Assembly (NCBI GenBank): GCA_963383645.1
Contig: OY726564.1
Span: forward strand, 108,393,040-108,457,039
DNA: 64,000 nucleotides
Reading direction: 5' to 3'
From: Muscardinus avellanarius
Lineage: Eukaryota > Chordata > Mammalia > Rodentia > Gliridae
In this document: piece by piece, positions 54,791 through 64,000 of the stretch
How the letters are laid out: each line of letters starts with the position of its first letter
Numbering within the stretch: the stretch's first letter is position 1
Position numbers and translations under genes: made by a program
Notes under the pieces: model-generated
The model's database searches: none
Seen by the model: only the letters and a program-made list of their open reading frames with translations
Told to the model about the DNA's origin: nothing

Positions 54791-57255
54791 CAGGGAGCGG
54801 GTTAGACAGCGGACCTTGGGCACTGTTTGTTGACAGGAGAAAGAGCGCGTGCAAGGGCAGGCAAGGGAAATGTTTGGGGATGGGAAGTTAGCCAGGTTAG
54901 TTGGAATGGAGGTGTGGGGGGTCCTCCCTGCAGCCAAAATTAATAGTGGGCTGTCAGTGGCAGAACCAGGATAAATTTCGTGGGAGGGCATTTTGATTTG
55001 ACAGGTTTCTGAGTAGAATAATAGCAGCAGAATAGTGAAATTTTATGACGTCTCCCAGTTTTGTACAGTTTCACTGACCAGCACAACACCAGGACAATCC
55101 CCCAAATACCAGTGGGTGCGCTCTGTCCTGCAGAAGCAGCCCGAGGAGCTTCCCTGGCCTCCTCTCCAGACGGAGGCCGCTCAGCCTCCCCAGGCAGAGG
55201 AGGAGGAGCTAGAAGGACTCCTGGACACAAAGTCTCTTGATCTCTTTCATTCTTCATTCACCATAAAGTAGATTCCATTTTGTTACTTTTTTCCCTTGGT
55301 ATCCTCACTGGGAAAAGCATGTTACCTTTAATGGCAAGTACATTGGCAAGTGACTGGCCACAAGGATTTTGCTTAATTCAAAAGTAATCACAAGTTGCGT
55401 TTGAGAAAGTTTTGCTCCTGGCTCCTCTGGTGGGGCTTAGTCAAGGTTTGTTTACCTGCAGATGGAGGGAGATGTTTGCCACCTATGGTTGGGAGAGAGT
55501 GGCAATCCTAAAAATAAGATGTACTGGCATCCAGGGCTTAGCCCTACCACACTGATTACATGGTAGTCTATTTACTCAGCAACTAAACTTTTTATGGCTC
55601 TGAGCAGAACCACAATTTAGATTTATCTAATTTATTTATTATATATGCTAAGGTTACTTCCATTAGGTAAATAATTGGGAACTGACTACTCAGAAATCAA
55701 TGTAATGCACAGAAACTCTCATTTCTCTCTGTGCAAGTTCCAACATCCCTTGTGTTTGTTACCTCCATCTGGGGATAAATAGGAATCAGAGAAATTTACT
55801 AATTCCAGCAGCAGGAGTGGCAAGGGGGCAGCACCGTAGTGCTTTTTAACTTGTTCATTTCTATGTATTTGGTCAAGTTCTTTTTAGGTGTAGTGAGATA
55901 ATGGCCATGAAAAGAAAAGAAGGAAGAAAGAAAAAGAAAGGAATCTTGCAGCTAGGTAATCAGAATTTATAAAGGCACTGGAGGGAAAGGACAACATTTA
56001 GTGACTGCACTGCCCTTTCCTCTGGAGCAGCAGGGTCTCCGTACTTAGCTTTACTCGGGGACACTTGGACTTGTCTTCCTGCACTCCCTCGCTCCTGTCT
56101 CCTGATCTGTACACGCCTGTGTCGGGGCAGGGAGAAGGGCACACGCAGAATGAGGTCAGCCTCAGCGGGGCAAACGTCTCTTAAAGTCATCCAAATGCCC
56201 AAGATAAACGCAGCTATGAGGAAGAAATTGAGAGTAGGATTAATATCTAAATATAGCTGCTTGAGTACAGGATTAGAAAAGACCTGGCAAGTATGATCCT
56301 TTATATCTAAACTGCATGAAAAAAATCACTCATGGAATGGTAAGATTGGCAAGGGAACTGAATTAAATGATCAACAAACTTATGCTAACTCTAAGGATGT
56401 CCAAACAAAGGCACGGCGCTTTTGAATCGGCAGGAGGTTATTCATGGGTGTTAGACAATATCCATGAAGAGTTAACTAGAAGATTAATTGACTTTTACCA
56501 TTTATAAAAAAGCATACTTATACTTAAGCAAATCTATTATGTGACAAATTTATTAAGACAAATTTGAAGGCTATCATTACTAAATAGGAGTACTTACAAT
56601 AGAATTTTTGTAAACATCAAGCTTTTCCATCACATTTAAGATATGATTTGACCTATACACTAACTTCCCTTGTTATGTGTTCATTATGTCAATAACTCTG
56701 ATCAACAGTCGCCACTTGGAAAGCTATTAAAAAGCATCTGCAAATGTAAAGTTAAAGTAATGGCTGGTCCGTGTGTCCCATTTTCTCTGCTGGGTAGACA
56801 GCCCACATTAGCATTACGGATATTCACACCTTGCGTGAAAGCTACTTGATTCATCCCTTGGCTTTTGATGCACACAAAGCTAACCCCACAGCCACACGGC
56901 AAGCCTCACCATCACTGTACTGGGAGAAGAGTAAACCGGTAATGTATTTTGGCTGGTGGAAGTTATCTAAATACTACCCACAGCTGGCCAGCCGACCCGG
57001 GAAGTGTGCGATGGAGCTCACACTCTTTGTTAAGGCAAAGCAAACGGTCTCATTTCTCACAGCCAGTGTGGGACGCGCTTAGTCTATAGATACCGGCAAG
57101 AACTCGCGAAACAAACAACTTAAGTACGTTTTTTTCATTCTTTTTCCCCCTTCAGAAAACACAGAGGTGGACTTAGAAAACATGGGGTGTTATTCCCCAA
57201 AGTAGGGAAAGTCTGGACGACAAAGGGTTAAAAGAACAAGCGAGCCCTACCGTAC
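54791..57255. other. SINE-free unique intron below the candidate first exon
   Basis: About 2.5 kb with no SINE, L1 or MIR, unusual for this window. Mild GC-rich patches at 55130-55210 and 56000-56170 have no splice-flanked frame. Confidence 0.55.
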
Positions 57256-57361
57256 CCAGAAATGACAGGAGGCTCTTCTCCTCTTCGGTGCCACTATCCA
57301 ACCACTCGGCCACATCACCCAGGGAAAGGAGACTCATTCTCCAGCCAGAAAACTTTTCCAT
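57256..57361 (-). CDS. RASAL2: Candidate alternative first coding exon of RASAL2
   Basis: An ATG with G at +4 opens 35 codons (starting MEKFSGWRMSLLSLGDV, including AEWLDSGTEEEKSLLSFL) plus one base G, followed by the donor gtacgg. Splicing to the acceptor at 35940 turns that G plus AG into the glutamate of EVPAERS, so the phase fits exactly. No stop interrupts the joined frame. The composition looks protein-like, with a short hydrophobic/amphipathic start and an acidic stretch. The segment lies inside a SINE-free block with CpG-containing DNA at 57.85-58.1 kb, as expected near a promoter. RASAL2 is known to use several 5' ends, but I cannot match this peptide to a named isoform from memory. 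The weak point is the donor, which has C rather than A at +4. Confidence 0.6.
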
Positions 57362-58110
57362 ACAGAGCACAATGACTGAATGTTGAAGTGGGAAAGAAAG
57401 GGCACAGAGACTAAATTGGGGCGGGGGTCCAACACTTAGAATGCTGGCTAGGCTGTAATGACGGAAGAGAAAATGCGATCCTCCCTCACTCTGAAATCTG
57501 CCTCCGCAACATCAATGTAACACACGGTGGGGGTGGGGGAGGAAGGAAACAGAAAGGGTTAAAAGAGGGTGGTAAAGAGAAGGGAAGGAGATTTGTCCTC
57601 TGTCTCTTGGTGTTAAGCTTTAACCTGAAAGAGAAAGCCAGGATCGAGCTGAAGAGTAATTTACGTTTAATGACAGGAGAAAGCACGGGAGAAAGAAAGA
57701 ATAAAGACACTCAAAGGAAAAGAAACAGGTTCCTGCACTGGAGGCAGCTCGGATAACCAGAGAGCACAATAGCTAATCAGTTAAGTAAAGCATACCATCA
57801 AACAAAACCAAAGACAAAAGAACAAATTCAGCATTTTGTTTTGTTCTCAGGAGAAAGGTTTTCAATTTTCCTTTCAGTTGTCGGCAAGAACTGCGGCCCC
57901 AGCCCCTTCCAGCTACAGCTATTTCGCCAGCGTCCCAGCCCCCTCGGAAGGCTCTGCGAGCAAAGGCAGGTGGATGATCTGTGAATAGGAGGCTCTCATC
58001 CCTCCTTTCTCTCCTCCGCCACCCCTCCCCCACCTCGCATGGCGACGGCATTGATCGCCAATAATGGAATCTCTAACAGACTGCCAGCAGCAGCATTAAG
58101 GATATTACAG
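57362..58110 (-). promoter_or_regulatory. Possible promoter / 5'UTR region of the RASAL2 candidate first exon
   Basis: This unique, SINE-free DNA lies directly upstream (in gene direction) of the candidate first ATG. It contains a GC-rich patch with several CpGs at about 57.88-58.06 kb, polypurine stretches around 57.53-57.70 kb, and no clear TATA box. The placement is typical of a TATA-less alternative promoter. That role is inferred from position and composition only. Confidence 0.35.
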
Positions 58111-58199
58111 GTCCACTTCAGAAGAATGCGAGCTGGCGGTCGGAACTTGGGGGCAACGTGGGGCTGCTAGTCAATAGCTCTGTCTTTCTTTGCAAAGAA

Positions 58200-58828
<629 letters not shown>

Positions 58829-58829
58829 T

Positions 58830-58987
58830 CGTAGCTACACCCCTAGCTCTATTTATGGTTTGTTTTAAACGGGTCTTCCTGGGTTGCAGAGGGCCTCACT
58901 AAGTAGCTGAGGCTGGCTTCGAACCTGGGATCTTCCTGTCTCGGCCTCCCAAGCCCTGGGGTCACAGCTGTGTGCCACCGCCCGACA
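58830..58987 (-). mobile_element. B1-dID SINE, dID arm truncated
   Basis: tagctacacccctagctct to gtgtgccaccgcccgac. Duplication gacaaag on both sides. Confidence 0.93.
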
Positions 58988-59199
58988 AAGACCTTGTTTT
59001 AGACTACTCTTTGCAGTCCTGGGGGCTAGAGCAATGCCTCACACTTTGAAGAGGGATGCGAATGTTTACAAAAATTTTAATTGGAGGCTCTAAAAGTTTT
59101 AACAGCTTTCACACTGGCAGGAGTTATGACGCCGAATATTTTAGGATGTCTTTTGAAAATTAACCATTCTGATAGATCGCTATGTAAAAGTAATTTTAG

Positions 59200-59310
59200 T
59201 TAGCTGGGCTTTGTGGCGCATGACTGTAATCCCCGTTTCAAAAAAATAAAAAGGGCTGGGGGTGTAGCTTGGAGGTCGAATGCCTGTGGGTCCAAAACTT
59301 GGTGCCAAAA
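59200..59310 (+). mobile_element. B1-dID SINE with most of B1 deleted
   Basis: tagctgggctttgtggcgca jumps to ccccgtttcaaaaaaataaa and the dID arm ggctgggggtgtagcttgg. Confidence 0.92.
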
Positions 59311-59409
59311 ATAAAATATCTGTATTCATAATATATACCACTTGATTGAGAAGATACAAAGAAAGGTTTGTGTTTCTATTACTCAAAATACATAAAATTG
59401 TAAGACGTT

Positions 59410-59581
59410 TTTTAGTACTGTGGTTTGAACCCAGCCCATTTTTTATTTTTTATTTTGCAAAAGGGTTCCATTAGGTTGCAAAGAGCCTCACTATACTGCT
59501 GAGGCTGTCTTCAAACCCGTCATCCTCCTGCCCCGACCTCTGAAGTACCGGGATCACAGGTGCGCATTACCATGTCTGGCT
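59410..59581 (-). mobile_element. B1-dID SINE, diverged
   Basis: ttagtactgtggtttgaacc to gcgcattaccatgtctggc. Duplication aagacgtttt / aagacatttt. Confidence 0.93.
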
Positions 59582-60145
59582 GAAAGACATTTTATCAAAT
59601 GGTATGCAAGACATTTTACCAGAATTCACAGACAATGCTTGCTCAATTCGCATCTAAGAAAGGACTGATAATTCCTTTATAATGGCCTCCCGACACATCA
59701 GTAACTCGGGAGCTCCCAGGTCTGAAACTGCTGGTCTAGAGAATTACGTTCAAGCGTCCAGGTGCGATGCAGTTTCTGCTTAGGGACCCATCTCCCCCTG
59801 GCCTTTGCAAGTTCTATGAAAGTGGTGGGAACAACTCCTTGTTTTGTTCATCTGTGTATCTCCCCTGCATAAACATTACCTGGTCTACAGTGGTGCTCAG
59901 AGAGTTTTGCTGAATGACTTTTGCTACCTCCTTTGAGGTATCATTCCACCACAACTGACACTAGCAAACTGATCCACTGAGACTCAGCTGCAATACCGCC
60001 TCCTCAGGTCTTCCCTCAGACTTAAGGCAGAGTTAACAGTGCCTGCACCCATATTTTCGGTGTTAATGATCCTGGAGTCTACTGAAATTAATTGTTTACA
60101 TACTTTTCCTCCACTGTATCTTGTGCCCTTGGAAAGCAAAGCCTC
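59582..60145. other. Unique sequence
   Basis: No recognisable repeat or exon. Confidence 0.4.
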
Positions 60146-60261
60146 TTTTATTTTTTATTTTGAGACAGGGTCTTGCTAAGTGGCTGAGGCTGGCCTCAAA
60201 CCTGTGATCCTTCTGCCTCAGCCTCCCAAGTTCTGGGATTACACTTATGAGTCACCTGGCT
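60146..60261 (-). mobile_element. B1 arm without dID
   Basis: ttttattttgagacagggtc to acttatgagtcacctggct; A-tail-like text is on the left and no dID arm is present. Confidence 0.88.
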
Positions 60262-60481
60262 CCCTTTCCTCATTGTCAGTCACCCTCCATTCCCCTGAAT
60301 TCCTCAGCTACTAGCACTACTAAGTTTTGTCTCTACAGAATTGCCTATTCCAGGCATTTTTAAAATAAATTTAAATTATATCACATGTCATCTTTTGTGA
60401 TTGATTTCTTTCACTTATGTTCATCTATTTTTAAGCCAGTATCAGTACTTCACTTTTTATACTATAAAAATAATAATATTA

Positions 60482-60712
60482 AGCCAGGCATGGTGGCACA
60501 CACTTGTAAGTAATTCCAGTACTTGGGAGGCTGAGATGAGAGGATAACAGTTTGAGGCCAGCCTCAGCTACTTAGTGAGGCCTCTGCAACTTATTGAGAC
60601 CCTGTTTCAAAATTAAGAATAAAACATAGGGCTGGGGGCATAGCTCAGAGGTAGAATGGCTCTGGGTTCCATCTCCAGTACCAAAAAAATAAAAAAATAA
60701 AATTAAAAAATA
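60482..60712 (+). mobile_element. B1-dID SINE in L1
   Basis: aagccaggcatggtggcaca to gttccatctccagtaccaa plus an A-rich tail. Flanks aaaaataata / aaaaataata. Confidence 0.95.
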
Positions 60713-60834
60713 CATAAAAATAATATTTCACTGATGCCCAAATACTATTTTCTACTGATAGATATTTAGGTTGTTCTCAACCTAATGCTATAAACATTTG
60801 CATTCAAGTTTTTGTGTGGAAGGCTTGCATTTTA

Positions 60835-61042
60835 TTTTATTTATTTATTTTTGGTGGTACTGGGGTGAAACCCAGAGGCTTTCTACTTCTGGGCTATAGT
60901 CCCAGACCTATTTTTTTTTTATATTTTATTTGGAAATGGTTTCACTAAGTTGCTAAGAGCCTCATGAAGTAGCTGACACTGGCTTCGAACCTGTGTGATC
61001 CTCCTGTCTCAGCCTCCCAAGTGCGTGCCACCACGCCCGGCA
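60835..61042 (-). mobile_element. B1-dID SINE, intermediate type, in L1
   Basis: ggtggtactggggtgaaacc to gtgcgtgccaccacgcccgg. Target duplication aggcttgcatttta / agacttgcatttta. Confidence 0.95.
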
Positions 61043-61080
61043 AAGACTTGCATTTTAAGAGAATACCCAAGTAAGATGTT

Positions 61081-61330
61081 TTAAAGAATCTGCTTTTCTT
61101 TGTAGCAAAGAATTTTAAAATGCTCTAAGAAGAGAGAGTTATCATCCAAGCTCACAAGCATCATATTTTCCTCGTAATTGCTCGTAACCTGGGACTTCCA
61201 TTCTTCTTGAAGAAAACCAAAGCACTGGCTCAGCCTCTGCTCCTGCTCTGTTTCTCCTGCAGGCGGGACACAGTCAACACTGAACACTCAGGAGTGAACA
61301 ATGGCAGGCAATATGGGACGGAAGATCTTT
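61081..61330 (-). other. Unrecognised 68-codon open frame next to L1 3'UTR
   Basis: On the minus strand a frame beginning MFSVDCVPPAGETEQEQRLS, including CFGFLQEEWKSQVTSNYEEN, is open to 61081. An acceptor-like cctgcag lies inside it. Composition is protein-like, but no family is recognised and there is no proof of splicing. Confidence 0.25.
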
Positions 61331-61435
61331 CCTACACTGAAACCTAATTTGGTAAAGCTGGTGGAATTTTTTTTTATAACTTTATATTTAGATTCACTTT
61401 TCAAACTTCCTAAAAAGGTGCAAGAATAGTACAAT

Positions 61436-61437
<2 letters not shown>

Positions 61438-61487
<50 letters not shown>

Positions 61488-61668
61488 TGGACCCAGGGGC
61501 ATTCCCCCTCTGAGCTAGACCTACAACTCTTTACTCTTTGTTTTGGAAGAGCCTATCTAGGTGGCTAGGAGTCTTGCTAATTGCTGAGGCTGGTCTTAGA
61601 GTCTGCAATCCTCCTGTCTCATCCTTCCAAGTACTTGCATTACAAGTATGTACCATTATGCCCTGACT
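61438..61668 (-). mobile_element. B1-dID SINE with (TG)n = CA tail
   Basis: (TG)n at 61438-61484, then attggacccaggggcattcc to atgtaccattatgccctgac. Confidence 0.9.
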
Positions 61669-62088
61669 TCTCGGTATCTTTTTTTCCAAATCCACTAGCT
61701 GTTTACATTTTGCCACCTTTACTACCAATTACTTCAACGTATATGTCCTAAAACAGAGGACATTCTCTTATATAGCAACAGTAATTAAAAACTCAGGAAA
61801 TTTAACACTGACCTTGGTGAGTATCTTAAAAACATAATTAAATATGCTACTACTACATACGTCATCTATTATATGAATTCTAGTTTGATTTGAAAACTAA
61901 ACTGTCTTCAAGCAATAGTGATTGAGAAATAGTGATTGTACTGAATGCAAGTATAAATAAAGTAATAATCTTTATCATGGTAGAATCATACCTCTTGAAA
62001 TCTGGAGGGATTTCTGCTGAATGTATTAACATTCAGTACACCACTGTAATAAAAGACTGAAAGAATAACTAGTTTCCAAAAAGGCAGG
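61669..62088. other. Unique AT-rich sequence
   Basis: Nothing recognised. Confidence 0.4.
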
Positions 62089-62089
62089 T

Positions 62090-62273
62090 AATAGGTGGGT
62101 ACGGTGGCGCCCACCTGTAACCCCAGGATGTGGGAAGCGGAGGCAGGAGGAGCGGAGGTTTCAGGTCAGCTTGGCAGCTTAGTGAGGCTCCGTCTCAAAA
62201 TAAAAAATAAAAAGGCTGGGCGTGTGGTTCAGTACCCCTGATTTCAATCCCCAGTACAGCAAAAACAAAAACA
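62090..62273 (+). mobile_element. B1-dID SINE
   Basis: ataggtgggtacggtggcgc to tttcaatccccagtacagc. Duplication aaggcaggtaa / aaggcagataa. Confidence 0.93.
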
Positions 62274-62446
62274 CAAAAGGCAGATAAAATGACTATATTT
62301 CCATCTTGTTATTCTTTGGCTATTTATAATACTTTTTCTCAAAAAACTAAATGTCCAATTTTAACTTTTAAAGTATATTGATAGATATTTTATTCAAACA
62401 GGAACAGAATTCAGTCCTCTGTTCAACGCTTTCAATAGTTCCCGCA

Positions 62447-62628
62447 GCCAGGTGTGGTGGAGCAAACCTGTAATCCCAGTCCCTGGGAGGCTGAGACAGG
62501 AGGATCACGGCCAGCCTCGGCAACCTGGCAAGACCCTATTTGAAAACAACAAGAAGAAGAAAAAAATCGGGATGGGGCTGTAGCTCAGTGGGAGAATGTC
62601 CCTGGATCCAATCCCAGTTCCACAAAGA
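62447..62628 (+). mobile_element. B1-dID SINE
   Basis: gcagccaggtgtggtggagc to atccaatcccagttccac. Confidence 0.93.
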
Positions 62629-63105
62629 AAAGGGCAAAAAAGTGTCCTGTAAATACCTCAACTCAAGCCTCTTGTGTAAAGGCGGCGCCAGCGAAGGCTC
62701 CCACGCTGTTTTTACCTTCAGCCTTTACGAGGTTAGAGCTGACGAGACCAGTGCGACTAAGCTGAATTTCTATTTACTTGGACTTAGGGAGCCAGGAGGC
62801 TGCAGAGAGTGAACAGATGACTTCCTCAAAAAGAGGTAGAAAGTGACTAATTCAAAATTATTTTCAATTTTCCCCTAGAATAAACTTCACAATTAGTTTT
62901 ACTCAAGTGCATATGATTCCTGAAGTCCATCATTTTGAACCCAACACAGTGTCAAGCACATCAAGCAAATGGTGGCTTCCTAGCCTTTATAATGGGGAGA
63001 TGAGACATCTGAGATGATCTGAGATAATGTCTCCTCTCATTATCTCTAGACCCAGTAGTAATCTGAATATGTGTATCAATAACAACAATAATAAATGTAC
63101 TGTAT
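62629..63105. other. Unique sequence
   Basis: No recognisable repeat or exon. Confidence 0.4.
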
Positions 63106-63109
63106 ATTT

Positions 63110-63590
63110 ATAATGTACTTAGCAGCATATGAAGTACTTTACATGTTTAACATATTTACTCTACCCAACAATCTGCGGGGTATAAATATGTATGAACAGT
63201 TTCCTCAATTTATAAGTTAAAAGACTAAGGTTTGAAGAAAGCTATGGTTTAGCTGGATGTGGTGGCAGATGCCCGTAATCCCCGTACTTGTGAGGCTGAG
63301 GCAGGAGGATCACAGGATTGAGGCCAGCCTCAAGCAACTTAATGAAGCTGTCAGCAAGTTAGTGAGACTATGTTTCCAAATAAAAATAAAGTAGGGCTGG
63401 GGATGTAGCTTGGAGGCAGAATGCCCCTGAGTTCAATCCCCAGCACTATAAAAGAAAAGGAAAAAGAAAGTTAAGGTTTACAGAAGGGGCAGGTTCACAC
63501 AGCCTGCAAGTGGGGTGTCCAGAATAGATATTCCTATTCCAGAGCTGACACCCTAATCCACTCTGCATCTTAGTACTGCTTGGTGGGGTA
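63110..63590 (-). mobile_element. MIR, antisense, split by a SINE
   Basis: Plus strand: atttactctacccaacaatc, tgaacagtttcctcaattta, gactaaggtttgaagaaa, [SINE], ggggcaggttcacacagcct, gcaagtggggtgtccagaat. This is the reverse MIR order. Confidence 0.85.
63249..63455 (+). mobile_element. B1-dID SINE in MIR
   Basis: tagctggatgtggtggcaga to gttcaatccccagcacta. Target duplication gactaaggtttga / agttaaggttta. Confidence 0.95.
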
Positions 63591-64000
63591 TTTTTAGATA
63601 TTGTGGGTACAATGCAAAGGGTGAAGGGGGCAGTTATTAAGTTCTCTGAGTTCGCCATTTGTTTCACTTGGTCAGCGATCTGCGAGACGCAACACAGCGA
63701 AGCCGGTAGAATCCAAGGAGCCAGCGGCAGTCAGGAAGCGGACCTCGTGATTTGTAGTGGAGGGAGGAGAGATCGGCTTGAGTGCTGTAGTGTATAGGCA
63801 GTAATTTTGTTCCTTTCTGCCAATAAGAGATTTTAAATTATGATTATTTTTCACAAGCATCTCTTAACAAAAGATTTCATTAACCATTAATGAAATGCTC
63901 GGTACATGGTTATGTGTTTACTATTTGTTACATGAATAAATAAATATATTTTCCATGCCTGATCAGGATATTTGACTAGGTTATTTGGTGCTAAAAGCAT
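63591..64000. other. Unique sequence
   Basis: No recognisable feature; short frames on both strands are not supported. Confidence 0.4.

Larger units (their letters stand above)
1..57361 (-). other. RASAL2: RASAL2 gene, partial (two certain exons, candidate first exons, introns)
   Basis: The span covers the candidate first coding exon, two internal exons and the introns between and after them. RASAL2 (nGAP) is a SynGAP-family Ras GTPase-activating protein. From the known family, the full protein has an N-terminal PH region, a C2 domain, a RasGAP domain and a C-terminal coiled coil, and it switches off Ras near membranes. Only the short serine- and arginine-rich leader before the C2/GAP part is encoded here. 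The introns are about 21 kb and 24.6 kb. The exon that should follow (family sequence starting SRGLPKLKESRSHE) was not found below 11.1 kb, so it lies past the left edge. Ancient L1 elements occur on both strands inside the introns. Confidence 0.9.
60320..61080 (-). mobile_element. Ancient L1 3'UTR, antisense, split by two SINEs
   Basis: Plus-strand anchors: attgcctattccaggcattt, gtgattgatttctttcactt, agccagtatcagtacttcac, gatatttaggttgttctcaa and ttcaagtttttgtgtggaag. This is the well-known old L1 3' region in reverse. Confidence 0.8.

Overview
This is nuclear DNA from a placental mammal, and the repeats point to a rodent outside the mouse/rat lineage. About seventy copies of one dimeric SINE occur at more than one per kilobase. 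The left arm is a 7SL-derived B1 monomer and the right arm is an internally deleted ID/tRNA-like monomer. This matches the published B1-dID type of squirrel-related, dormouse, beaver and some other rodents. I saw no B2 element and no mouse-type B1, and I cannot name the species. There is no sign of bacteria, plasmid, CRISPR or operons.

The host gene is RASAL2 (a SynGAP-family Ras GTPase-activating protein), read on the minus strand. Two consecutive internal coding exons are certain: 35834-35940 and 11114-11223, with matching phases and good splice sites. A candidate alternative first coding exon lies at 57256-57361 and joins the 35.9 kb exon in the correct phase. A second GC-rich, phase-compatible candidate lies at 38929-39106. 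The following exon is not in the window, so the gene runs off the left edge. Nearly everything else is intron, plus promoter-proximal DNA above about 57.4 kb.

Layout by region. 0-3 kb: a MIR, an eroded Tigger-like transposon with a large GGA/GAA tract, and SINEs. 3.8-9.3 kb: an L1 with its 5' end, broken ORF1 and ORF2, and a SINE in ORF2. 10.3-10.8 kb: a MaLR-type LTR remnant. 11.1-11.2 kb: an exon, followed by five same-strand SINEs. 13.5-14.4 kb: a Tigger MITE and a small L1 3' insertion. 15.2-18.4 kb: an ancient L1 carrying six SINEs. 18.5-34 kb: SINEs with an MER5A, an L1 3' remnant and an L2 remnant. 34.4-38.2 kb: a SINE-free block around an exon. 38.9-39.1 kb: a small CpG-rich block. 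39.9-53 kb: dense SINEs and an antisense ancient L1. 53.1-54.8 kb: an L2. 54.1-58.8 kb: a SINE-free block with the candidate first exon. 58.8-64 kb: SINEs, an L1 3' end and a MIR.

No new multi-gene system is visible. The most interesting material is the alternative 5' exons of RASAL2 and the natural history of the SINE family: ordered sub-types, a hairpin specific to the youngest type, CA-repeat tails, stacked insertions sharing target duplications, and a trimeric copy. Repeat boundaries are read by eye and are good to roughly 5-15 bases.
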